Below are positions 7,445 through 16,344 of a DNA stretch of 35,627 nucleotides, in pieces. The position numbers and the translations under genes are program-made. Origin of the DNA: CAZTTH01 sp964615975. GTDB taxonomy: Bacteria; Verrucomicrobiota; Lentisphaeria; JABSQK01; JAJFLO01. The stretch covers positions 1-35,627 of the forward strand of contig CAZTTH010000035.1 of the NCBI GenBank assembly GCA_964615975.1, read 5' to 3'. How positions within the stretch are numbered: position 1 is the stretch's first letter; each line of letters begins with the position of its first letter. Under the pieces are notes generated by a model. It was not told the origin of the DNA. It ran no database searches and was given only the letters and a program-made list of their open reading frames with translations.

Positions 7445-10400
7445 TTATCCATTGCCGTCAATTCGATCCAGGCACATCTGCAGTTTTTCCGCCAGGATTT
7501 TTACCCGAGGCTCCTGAACGATAGTAAGGTGATTGCCTGGGACGGTAATGACTTCGACGCCGCCTTGCGCCAGCCTGCCCCACCCCAAATCCGGTTCCAG
7601 GGAATGAAACAACGGCCGGGCCCGGGCTTTGAACAAGGTTATTTTCGCGGGATAAGCTTGGGGGACATAAGCCAATGCCGCCTGCCAGTGGTCATCTATC
7701 ATTCGGCGAATATAAGTCGGTTGCTCATGGTATTGCATAAGATCTTCGACGTCCGGCTGGAAAAATGGAATGTTTGTATGATGCATTTTCCGAAATAATC
7801 GTCGATTAATTTTTCTGATCAACCTGCTAAAAGTTGCCAGTAGATTAGGAGGGGGGTTTTGCAGGGTGTTGAAAATCCAGAACCCCAGATTTTTCAGAAA
7901 ATATGGCATCAAATGAACTGTATTTGATGGGGAGGCTAATAAATGACGGTGATGAAAAAATGCATCAATGATTATTACCAACGCTACCGGCAGTCCTTGT
8001 CGATGGAGTTGCTGAGCCATTTCATACGTCACGCGCACGCCCCAGGACCAACATGCAAGAACAAAGGGGCCAGTAGGATGGATTGAACCTAATTCCTGGA
8101 TATATCCCGCAGCCATTTCCTCGATCCGTTTATAAGCCTTGAATTCACCATTCACCATCGGCGGGATAAATCCATAAACCGGCTGATCTGGTGCGAGATA
8201 ACGTGCGATCGTTTCTCCATAGCGAATATTGCCACTGATCACATGGAGAAAAAATAAAGGAATTTTATGCCCATGGGGGTGCAAAGAGACCAGGGAAGAA
8301 TTTTCCCCATTACCTTTATTCTGACTTACAAGCTGGGCTAACCGAGCAATCGTGGAAAATTTCAGTATCTGAGTTAATGACAGTCGACGATCGAATTCTT
8401 TTTCTATTGCCGCAAGCATTCGGATCGCCATCAGGGAATTTCCCCCCAACGTGAAAAAATCATCATCAATGCCAAACGACTCATTATTTAAAATTCGCCT
8501 CCAGATCGAGATCAACCGCATTTCCAGATCATCCGCAGAGGTCATGGCGGTTGATTCAATTGCGGGTGACACTGGAGCCGGCATGGGTAAGGCCCGCCGA
8601 TTGATCTTGCCATTAAAGGTCATTGGCATGGTTGAGAGCATAATGAACTCAGAGGGCAGCATGTATTCCGGGAGTTTATCTTTAAGAAAGTCCTGATATT
8701 GGAATCCATCCATTACTGCTTTTCCGGATGGCACAATATACGCAACCAGGCGCTGTTCTGAAGCCTGTTCCCCATGGAGAACCACGACTGCCTGCCTGAC
8801 TGTGGGATGATCCGTGATTACCGATTCGATTTCATTTAATTCAATGCGGTAACCATGTAATTTCACCTGCCAGTCTTTGCGTCCCACATATTCAATCGCG
8901 CCATCGGGCAGCAGACGCCCCAGATCACCGGTATGGTAAATGCGTCGTGTCCCGCCATCGGGATCGGGAATAAAGACTTTGTTTGTCAACTCGGGCTGAT
9001 GCCAATAACCGTTTGCCACACCGGAACTGCGAATGGCGATTTCGCCCACCCAGTCATTGGTTTCACCCGCCTCATTGAGCAAAAATATTTCGGTGTCATC
9101 CACCGGAAAGCCAACCGGCACCTTTTTCCGTGGCAGGGCGGTATGGCAACCCAACTCATATTGTAATGCCAGGGTAGATTCCGTGGGTCCCAAACCATTG
9201 ATCAAATGACATCCGCTGGAAACCCGTTGATAAAAGCGCTCCACATCCCTGGCATAAAGCTCTTCTCCGCCTAATACAACCAGCCTTAATTGGGGCAACT
9301 CCATTTTATCTCCGAGTGTGTCGATCCACAACCGGAATACCGTTGGCGTTGAATGATATATGGTTATTCCACCATCATTCATGGTTTGATTCAGGTAGGG
9401 CAAACCATCCTGATGGATATCGATAAGAAACAGCGTTGCCCCATTTAATAACGCGCCAAAGATATCCATGACCGCGGCATCAAATGCATAGGAAGATATC
9501 AGCGTTAACCGATCACCGGAATGGATTGACAGCCGATTGGTATAATTGCGTATATGGAATAATACCTGGTGGTGATTTTGAATTATCCCCTTGGGTAATC
9601 CGGTAGAGCCTGAGGTATAAAGAATATAGGCGACGGCAGCAGGGGAAATGTCATCGCCTTTCAAATGATGTGCGCCCGCATCGCCAAGGTCTTCTACATT
9701 TATAATGGGAAGAGAACCAGAGGATAATGTGGCGGCAATTTGCGCATTGACGCGGTTGGTTATGATCAACGAAGCCGCGGTCTCGTTAAGAATATGAATC
9801 AGGCGCGCCAGTGGAGTTTGAGCAACCAGCGGCACATAAGCCTTGCCTGCTTTGAGAACTCCAATAATCGCCGCGATCATATAGGCATCATGACTCATCA
9901 GCAGGACGATATTTCCGGGATCATGGATTTGCTCTTTAACGATTGCCCGGGCAATTTTTTCAGCTTCCTGATTCAATCTTCGATAAGTCCAATCTCCCTC
10001 CGCTGTTACAACCGCGATGCGCCGGCCATGACGATTAACTTGTTGTTCGAAGCGGGCGGGGATTGATTGTTCAACAGCATCCCGGGAAAAAGGAACTAAG
10101 GAATCAGATGTCACTTGCTTCCCGCTGGATTGGGGCTGCATCGATCTCTGTTTTAATCGAGATAAAAGATAACCATTTAATGTCAGCCGGGGATTGCTTA
10201 CCGCTTCCTGCAACATCATGACAAATCGTTCCATCAGCGAAGCAATAGTCTCAGGAGCGAACAGAGCGCTTGCGAATTCGCCAATCAATTGCAGCCCTGT
10301 ATCAGTTTCCTGTGTATAGAGAGTGAACTCATTAAGTGAAAGCGGCAGAAATATCCGCTCTTCTGAGATCTCCAACCCCGGTAGATTACAGCTGGGGCAG

Positions 10401-11470
10401 GATGGTAATTTGGTAAAATTGATGGCAGTAAACATCCCGGGTGATCTTTCATCGCGATTTTCAAGTGATCGCGTGATCAGATCAAATGGGTACTCATCAT
10501 GCGCCAAAGCCTCATCAAGAATCTGATGCACCTGGCGGATAAGACAGGAGAAGGTAATGTTCCCGCTGACCGCCACTTTAAGAGCAACTACATGATTAAA
10601 ATATCCAATCAACTTTTTCAACTCAGGCTGATGACGTCCAACGAGTGTAGTTCCCAGGGTGATTTCCCGCCTGCCAGTAAGTCGATATAACATGACGATG
10701 AAGGCGGCCATTAGCGTGCGAAACAAGGTACTGCCATGGACATGAGCGAGCTGCTTCAAGGATCGGGTCAATTCCGGGGTTAATGCCAGACGGTGGATAT
10801 CTCCCTTGTTGTCTGCGGTAATCGGAGGCGGAAAATCATAGAGCAATTCCAATGTGGTTCGCTCACCTGTAACATGGTTGCGCCAATACCTTTCGTGTAC
10901 TTTCCAGGCATCTGAAGAAAACAGTTGTTGTTGTCGATGGATATAGTCTGAATACTTCAATGATAAAGGGGGGATAAGGACATCCGCATAGGCAGCCACC
11001 AATTCATCCATGAATATCGGCCATGATCCGCCATCCATCACCAAATGATGGAACGCGATCAGAAGTTGGAATTCATCATCCCTTGATTGATAGAGACGAC
11101 ATCGAATCAAGGGGCCAGCGCCAAGATCGAATGGAAGAAAACCAAACTTCAGAACTGATGCATCCAGGGAGGAATATTCCTCCTCCTTCCCGATGATGCC
11201 ATTGTCATCAAGGTTACCAATAAATGAACATTCAGCTGCTATCTGTTGAACAAGATCGCCACTCTCATCATTGAAGGTGGCCCGGAGCGGCTCATGGCGC
11301 TCTATGATCACTCGCAATGAGTGGAATAGTTTCTTCTGATCAAGCAGACCGCGGAATGTGACCCGCCACAACAGATTGAACAGCGATTTATTGGATGCGA
11401 GTCGACTCATCAGCCAGACCGATTGCTGGGTGATTGATGGCGGAATGATTTTACGTAAACAATTTTTCAT
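7445..11470 (-). CDS. NRPS module C-A-T-TE
   Basis: A single-module nonribosomal peptide synthetase of 1341 aa ending in a thioesterase. The condensation domain has HHLVMDG (H141-H142...D146-G147). The adenylation domain shows A3 ILYTSGSTGLPKG, an A4 segment AFDAAVMD with the Asp that contacts the amino group of alpha-amino acids, A5 GLGPTEST, A7/A8 YHTGDLGRLLPDG and LHGYRIELNEIE, and the A10 lysine in NGKINRRALP. The carrier has DDDFFTLGGNSL. The thioesterase has nucleophile motif CWSWG (S1142) in place of the usual GxSxG. I chose the ATG at 11470 because the frame extending to 11557 overlaps the upstream stop and the homologous C-domain start follows this Met. The substrate cannot be assigned safely. 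The gene is 34 bp after the previous NRPS, so the two are co-transcribed. Confidence 0.93.
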   Translation of the reverse strand: MKNCLRKIIPPSITQQSVWLMSRLASNKSLFNLLWRVTFRGLLDQKKLFHSLRVIIERHEPLRATFNDESGDLVQQIAAECSFIGNLDDNGIIGKEEEYSSLDASVLKFGFLPFDLGAGPLIRCRLYQSRDDEFQLLIAFHHLVMDGGSWPIFMDELVAAYADVLIPPLSLKYSDYIHRQQQLFSSDAWKVHERYWRNHVTGERTTLELLYDFPPPITADNKGDIHRLALTPELTRSLKQLAHVHGSTLFRTLMAAFIVMLYRLTGRREITLGTTLVGRHQPELKKLIGYFNHVVALKVAVSGNITFSCLIRQVHQILDEALAHDEYPFDLITRSLENRDERSPGMFTAINFTKLPSCPSCNLPGLEISEERIFLPLSLNEFTLYTQETDTGLQLIGEFASALFAPETIASLMERFVMMLQEAVSNPRLTLNGYLLSRLKQRSMQPQSSGKQVTSDSLVPFSRDAVEQSIPARFEQQVNRHGRRIAVVTAEGDWTYRRLNQEAEKIARAIVKEQIHDPGNIVLLMSHDAYMIAAIIGVLKAGKAYVPLVAQTPLARLIHILNETAASLIITNRVNAQIAATLSSGSLPIINVEDLGDAGAHHLKGDDISPAAVAYILYTSGSTGLPKGIIQNHHQVLFHIRNYTNRLSIHSGDRLTLISSYAFDAAVMDIFGALLNGATLFLIDIHQDGLPYLNQTMNDGGITIYHSTPTVFRLWIDTLGDKMELPQLRLVVLGGEELYARDVERFYQRVSSGCHLINGLGPTESTLALQYELGCHTALPRKKVPVGFPVDDTEIFLLNEAGETNDWVGEIAIRSSGVANGYWHQPELTNKVFIPDPDGGTRRIYHTGDLGRLLPDGAIEYVGRKDWQVKLHGYRIELNEIESVITDHPTVRQAVVVLHGEQASEQRLVAYIVPSGKAVMDGFQYQDFLKDKLPEYMLPSEFIMLSTMPMTFNGKINRRALPMPAPVSPAIESTAMTSADDLEMRLISIWRRILNNESFGIDDDFFTLGGNSLMAIRMLAAIEKEFDRRLSLTQILKFSTIARLAQLVSQNKGNGENSSLVSLHPHGHKIPLFFLHVISGNIRYGETIARYLAPDQPVYGFIPPMVNGEFKAYKRIEEMAAGYIQELGSIHPTGPFVLACWSWGVRVTYEMAQQLHRQGLPVALVIIIDAFFHHRHLLASPSNTVHLMPYFLKNLGFWIFNTLQNPPPNLLATFSRLIRKINRRLFRKMHHTNIPFFQPDVEDLMQYHEQPTYIRRMIDDHWQAALAYVPQAYPAKITLFKARARPLFHSLEPDLGWGRLAQGGVEVITVPGNHLTIVQEPRVKILAEKLQMCLDRIDGNG

Positions 11471-11504
11471 TAAATCAACCGGTTTATTGGTGGTATCGAT
11501 CAAC

Positions 11505-14500
11505 CTATATCGCCTGATCGATGCACTCTCGCAAATGCTCCGCCAGGACGCTAACATTCGGTTCGCTCAGCAAACTCAAATGATCGCCGGGCACGTCGAT
11601 TACCTCGACCCCATCCTGGGCCAGCCTGTCCCAGCCATAATAGCGGCGATCAAAAATACCGGCGCCCTGATTCAGAACTCGAAACAATGTGACTCTGCCT
11701 GAATATGGCCGCGGGTCGTACTGATTACGCGCCATATAATTGGCTTCACGGACATTGCGGTATGCCGGCGGCAAGTCCTCTCCCGGCGCCTCCAACATCT
11801 CCTGTACTTCCAATTGCCAGCGGCGATTGTTGAGACGCCGTTTAATGGTCCGCGCTTTGCGGCGGCAATAATCAATCTTTTCAGCAAATGGCAACGTCAC
11901 AAGCGCTTGGGAATGATATCCGAAGCGATTGCCAACGCTTTTCATGCATTCCCATGCCTGGCGATGAAAAGGCATTCCATTCAGTGAATTTATCCAGGTA
12001 TCAAAAACCGCGGTTAATGCCACCCGACAACCTTGCTCCTGCAATTGGCGCGCGATTTCGTAAGCCACCAGCCCGCCAAATGAATGACCGGCAAGTAAAT
12101 ATGGACCTTCGGGATAGAATTCACGGATATCGCGGACATAATGAGCAGCCATCTTTTCCAGAGAATAATATGGTGACCGCACCCCATCCAGCCCCACCGA
12201 TTGCAAGCCATACACCGGATAACTTTCGCCGATATGTCGTGCGAGAAGGTGATATCCCAGCACATTGCCGCCAACCGCGTGCATACAAAACAAGGGCGGA
12301 CGTGATCTACCGGGCTGAATCACCACCAGAGATGACCAGGGCGGTGGCAATCCCTCCAAACGGCGAAGCAACCCAGCCAACTCTTTCACCGTCGGTGCCT
12401 GAAGGATCGTTGACAAGGTGAAATTTTGCCTGAATTGACGGTTGATTTGCTCGACCAGTCGCAATGCCATCAATGAGTTCCCGCCCAAGGCGAAGAAATG
12501 ATCATGTATGTCTGGCTGTTTTCGCTGCATTACCTTTGCCCATATTTCCCCCAGCTTCTGCTCAATTGTGGTGGTGGAATTAAAATCAGAATCTTCGAGT
12601 TCATTCCTGATGATTGGGGCTCCCACATCATTGGGCGCTGATCGACCTGGAATCTTCTCAAGTTTATCCAGACACACCTGCAGTTTATCCGCCAGGATTT
12701 TTACTTGTGGTTCCTGAGTAATACTTAGATGTGTGCCTGGTGTGGCAATGACTTTAACACCGCCGCGCGCGATTTTTCCCCATCCCAGGTCCGGCTCGAG
12801 AGAATGTAATAAAGGACGGGACAATGCCCGAAATAAGGTAATCCGTCCGTGATATTCCCTGGGTTTATAATGGATGCCAGCCTGGTAATGAATCCGCATG
12901 ACCTGATGCATGTTTTTCGGGAATCTCGCGATATTAAAGAGATTTTCCACTGGCGGGACAAACTCGCGTTGAGACTTGAATGTGAAGAGATGGAGTACGC
13001 GCTTCCACAATAGTTGTAGTTTTCGTCCGATGACGTCTTTATTCAAAGCAGTCAGGTTGGGCAAACAAGTAGCGAAAAACCAACTGGGAATGTTTCCAAT
13101 AAAATAAGGCAATAATTCGCGAAAATTAGCGCTGGACTCGTATATCGGGCGCTGGTGCAGCGGGGTATCGATTATGGCTGTTAATGCTGGAGGTTGCCCC
13201 TGCTTCTCAAGCTGACATGCCATCTCCAATGCCAGGTGACCGCCCCATGACCAGGCTGCCAAGAGATAAGGCCCCGAAGGTTGGACCAGCTTCATGGCAG
13301 CGATATATTGCGTCGCCATCTCCTCGATCCGGTGATAGGGGCGGAATTCACCTTCGCATCCCGGAGGTTGCAGCCCATAAACCGGTTGATCTGATGTTAG
13401 ATAGGTCGCGATCCGGCGCCCATAATAGAGATCACCGCCAATCATATGGAGAAAAAATAGCGGCGGTTTATTGCCCTGTGGACGGATTGAAACCAATGAT
13501 GACCACTGTGACGGGAGGTCTTTCTGGCCGCGCAAAACGGCAGCCAGCGATTGGACGGTGGGGGCTTCGATGATGGTTGACAAGGAGATGCTCCAATGGT
13601 ATTGCTCCTTAAGCTGTTTAACCAGTTCCAATGTCAACAATGAGTTTCCACCCATCGCGAAAAAATTGGAGTTTACCTTGATCTCCTTTACTCCCAGTAT
13701 CTGCGAAAAAATCTTTAACAGCTCATTTTCGATACTGTCGCGGGCTTCATCGGTTGAGTTGCCGCTGGCAATGATATCTTGGGCGGCTGCTGCCGTGATA
13801 CATGTCGGGGAGTCATATGTCGCCTCATTCAGGGATGACGCAGAAATGGATACCATTTCATGGTGAAGAGTTAATCGCGAATTCAAATCCTCAATCGAGG
13901 TTTCAAGGGTTAGGGTCATTTCGGATAAAATCACCAGGTAATCACCAATCATCCCCTCGACCACCCTGGCGTCGAAATGATGATTCTGATATTCAAAATA
14001 TCCTTTGATTTCAGTAGAAAAATCCTGCAATCGCAACCCCGCGTGGTAATTGGCATAACCATTGAATATGAATTCAGGCCGGAGTGTATCCCGGAATAGT
14101 GGCAGTGTGCCATAGTCAGCTGATTCGACGGTAAAAAAAATTCGCGAAAAGGGGTATCGTTTTAACTCGGGGAACTCCATGATCGTTTGTATGGGAATAT
14201 GTTGATGCTCCAAGGCTTCAAGCCAGATTCCGCGAATCTCTTGCATCACTGCCTTAAGGCTTGGGTTGCCTTTGATCCGAATTCTGGCGCATAACAGATT
14301 ATTATAAAATCCGATTGCATCCTTTATTTCCGGGATCATCCGCCCGGGAACCGGAATACAACAAGTGAAATCCTCCTGTCGCGATGCAATCCGCAATAAA
14401 ACCGCCCAGGCAGTGAACATGGTAATAAAAAGAGAGACTCCTTCCTCGTTGGACAAGAGCCTCAGTTTCTCAATCAACTCCTTGTCGAGTCCAAACACCA

Positions 14501-15395
14501 TCCGTCTCCCGCCATAACTCAAGGTGTTGCCATCCTTTTTTTCTCCCGGCAATGGTGACAATGGGCGCAGATCCTTGAGCTGAGATTTCCAATACTCGCG
14601 TTGCCTTTTCCACACCCCTGACGCCATCGCTTTTTCATCCCATTTGACATAGTCGGCATATTGGATGAATGGCGGCAAATCCACGGGTGAATTTACTCCA
14701 ATTCGGGACTGGTAGAAAGTTGAGAGTTCCCGCAGCAAAACCGCGAATGAAGCTCCGTCAAAAATCAGATGATGAATAACCATGATAATCAAATATCCAT
14801 CATTGCCCTCCCGATTAATTACCACCCGAATTGGCGGCGTTTCCATCAAGTTGAAAGGTTTGTGGATAAAGTCATTTACCCATGAAGGCAAAACTTCAGG
14901 ATTGTTCGGGGTTGATTCACAAGGGATATCGGTGATCATCAGCGGCAGTTTGTAATCAGCTAAGATCTGCTGAATTGGTTCACCATCTTGGATGGGAAAG
15001 CAGGTGCGGAGAATTTCATGTCGTTGGATGACATCATCCAGAGCATTTGAGAATGCAGGGAGAGCGAAATCTCTCCTAAAACGAAAGCAGAATGGCAGAT
15101 GATACACCGGGTTTTCAGGATCCAAGCGTTGCAGACGCCATAAATTTAATTGGGCTGGGGATAACCGGTTTCTTGCGTCCCGCGGCTCCATCATGAATGC
15201 CGGTAGATCCTGGACAACCGGCTCGCCAACTGGCGCCTGTAACATGTCCATTAATTTAGGTTTATACTCCTTGAGGCGTTTCAGCAATTCAGGCTTCACG
15301 GCCCCGGGCGGCGCGGTAATGCGTAATTGTCCATCTTCAACCTGAACTTGTATTTGCAGATGGTGCAGTTCTTCCAATAACGCGTTAAGGCTCAT
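11505..15395 (-). CDS. A-less NRPS: TubC docking-C-T-TE-T-TE
   Basis: A 1296-aa NRPS with no adenylation domain. Residues 1-58 look like a TubC-type N-terminal docking domain (LLEELHHLQIQVQVEDGQL...PELLKRLKEYKPKL). A condensation domain follows with HHLIFDG (H208-H209...D213). Then come a carrier (NFFAMGGNSL), a thioesterase with AWSWGG (S716), a second carrier (HFFALGGNSLMAL), and a second thioesterase with GHSFGG (S1105). Both TE domains keep the FLHMIGG/CMHAVGG oxyanion-hole region and a late GDHLS or GTHLS His motif. The carriers must be loaded in trans, for example from the A-T proteins or the PKS. The repeated T-TE units may perform sequential transfer, oligomerisation or macrocyclisation, or one TE may proofread. 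The docking domain suggests it receives an upstream chain, possibly from the PKS. No clear Shine-Dalgarno precedes the ATG. Confidence 0.93.
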   Translation of the reverse strand: MSLNALLEELHHLQIQVQVEDGQLRITAPPGAVKPELLKRLKEYKPKLMDMLQAPVGEPVVQDLPAFMMEPRDARNRLSPAQLNLWRLQRLDPENPVYHLPFCFRFRRDFALPAFSNALDDVIQRHEILRTCFPIQDGEPIQQILADYKLPLMITDIPCESTPNNPEVLPSWVNDFIHKPFNLMETPPIRVVINREGNDGYLIIMVIHHLIFDGASFAVLLRELSTFYQSRIGVNSPVDLPPFIQYADYVKWDEKAMASGVWKRQREYWKSQLKDLRPLSPLPGEKKDGNTLSYGGRRMVFGLDKELIEKLRLLSNEEGVSLFITMFTAWAVLLRIASRQEDFTCCIPVPGRMIPEIKDAIGFYNNLLCARIRIKGNPSLKAVMQEIRGIWLEALEHQHIPIQTIMEFPELKRYPFSRIFFTVESADYGTLPLFRDTLRPEFIFNGYANYHAGLRLQDFSTEIKGYFEYQNHHFDARVVEGMIGDYLVILSEMTLTLETSIEDLNSRLTLHHEMVSISASSLNEATYDSPTCITAAAAQDIIASGNSTDEARDSIENELLKIFSQILGVKEIKVNSNFFAMGGNSLLTLELVKQLKEQYHWSISLSTIIEAPTVQSLAAVLRGQKDLPSQWSSLVSIRPQGNKPPLFFLHMIGGDLYYGRRIATYLTSDQPVYGLQPPGCEGEFRPYHRIEEMATQYIAAMKLVQPSGPYLLAAWSWGGHLALEMACQLEKQGQPPALTAIIDTPLHQRPIYESSANFRELLPYFIGNIPSWFFATCLPNLTALNKDVIGRKLQLLWKRVLHLFTFKSQREFVPPVENLFNIARFPKNMHQVMRIHYQAGIHYKPREYHGRITLFRALSRPLLHSLEPDLGWGKIARGGVKVIATPGTHLSITQEPQVKILADKLQVCLDKLEKIPGRSAPNDVGAPIIRNELEDSDFNSTTTIEQKLGEIWAKVMQRKQPDIHDHFFALGGNSLMALRLVEQINRQFRQNFTLSTILQAPTVKELAGLLRRLEGLPPPWSSLVVIQPGRSRPPLFCMHAVGGNVLGYHLLARHIGESYPVYGLQSVGLDGVRSPYYSLEKMAAHYVRDIREFYPEGPYLLAGHSFGGLVAYEIARQLQEQGCRVALTAVFDTWINSLNGMPFHRQAWECMKSVGNRFGYHSQALVTLPFAEKIDYCRRKARTIKRRLNNRRWQLEVQEMLEAPGEDLPPAYRNVREANYMARNQYDPRPYSGRVTLFRVLNQGAGIFDRRYYGWDRLAQDGVEVIDVPGDHLSLLSEPNVSVLAEHLRECIDQAI

Positions 15396-15588
15396 GAGGA
15401 TTTGCTAAAATATCGGTTGAAATAAAACATGTTGATAATAAGTGTGAATTACAATAGAATTCAATATGGCCCCGTCGTGAAGAGGGGAAAAGTAATACTC
15501 ACAATGCTGTTGAGTTGAGAGTGGAGGGTGTTTGGGGTGGAGTTATTTTCGGATGAAAATCCACGAACCTTATGATCAGTAAAGGATT

Positions 15589-16197
15589 TTAGTTTCTCTG
15601 CTTGAATTGCCGTCTGATTCTCTGGAGAATCAGACGCTTTAGCATGCAATAATAAGTCGTTTTATTGGCATGAGGAAATTTCATATTCGGCATTCTGAAA
15701 CCGAGGAATTGCGACAATTCCTTCCAACCCGATCCCTCTTCCCAGCAAACCTCCAGAAATTTTTCTGGCTGATTTTTGAAATATTTGCGAACGGCATCAT
15801 TGTGACGCAAGTAAACAGAAATGAATTCTGCCTTGTGTGCTTGCGGCTGGGCATGACCATATACCCATTCTCTGAGTTGAAAAAACTCAGAATTCGGCCC
15901 AATCCGTCTAGCCCAGCGGCAATAACTCTTATACCATGTTTCCGGATCGCGTCGTCTGGTTAATATAAATTTGGTATCCTTAAAGGCCTCATCGACTTCC
16001 CGGTAAACGAGGTACCACGGACAGTCTTCAAAACTCTCGTAGTCTGCCATTAATTTCAGCACCTCATCAACCCGGCCGTCATGCCATAATTTCAATGCGG
16101 GGATATCCCAGGTTCTGTGTGTCAATCCCCATATTCTGAAACAGTCACTCAGTGATTTAGTACCAGTTTTATTCAGTCCCACTCCTATGATTTTCAC
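15589..16197 (-). CDS. Sulfotransferase-family protein
   Basis: A protein of about 202 aa with the N-terminal nucleotide loop GVGLNKTGTKSL, matching the 5'-phosphosulfate-binding loop of PAPS-dependent sulfotransferases (GxxKTGTxSL), and a later KFILTRRRDPETWYKS segment matching the 3'-phosphate-binding region. It would transfer a sulfuryl group from PAPS to a hydroxyl or amine, most likely on the PKS/NRPS product. I chose GTG at 16197 because GGAG lies 9 bp upstream; a TTG at 16212 in the same frame would put that GGAG inside the gene and has no ribosome site. The last codons contain a 26-bp palindrome. The gene sits between the PKS and the A-less NRPS, 132-148 bp from the PKS stop. Some members of the broad family act on other substrates, so the target is inferred. 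Confidence 0.85.
   Translation of the reverse strand: MKIIGVGLNKTGTKSLSDCFRIWGLTHRTWDIPALKLWHDGRVDEVLKLMADYESFEDCPWYLVYREVDEAFKDTKFILTRRRDPETWYKSYCRWARRIGPNSEFFQLREWVYGHAQPQAHKAEFISVYLRHNDAVRKYFKNQPEKFLEVCWEEGSGWKELSQFLGFRMPNMKFPHANKTTYYCMLKRLILQRIRRQFKQRN
15611..15636. other. 26-bp near-perfect palindrome at the end of the sulfotransferase gene
   Basis: Arms CGTCTGATTCTC (15611-15622) and its exact complement (15625-15636) flank a 2-nt centre. It encodes the basic tail around RLILQRIRR. As RNA it would form a tight hairpin close to the stop codon, without a following U-run. It could stabilise the mRNA or be a chance palindrome. Confidence 0.45.
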
Positions 16198-16344
16198 CGC
16201 AAATTTCTCCAATTCCCTGGTTGTTGTTTCCGGGTGCCCGACTTGTTAATTAATAATTCAGTGCGTTTCCAACACGGTTAATTGTTGTGATTAGGTTTGT
16301 TTTTACACTATCGAAAACAGTGCGGTAACCAAGAGATCGTTTTC

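Noticed and set aside
11471..11557. Upstream extension of the C-A-T-TE NRPS to an earlier start
   Set aside because: The added 29 residues overlap the previous gene's end and do not look like NRPS sequence; the Met at 11470 begins the homologous region.
15461..15649. Minus-strand 62-codon frame between the A-less NRPS and the sulfotransferase
   Set aside because: It overlaps the sulfotransferase 3' end, has no ribosome site, and no recognisable motif. The 193-bp gap itself shows no clear promoter.
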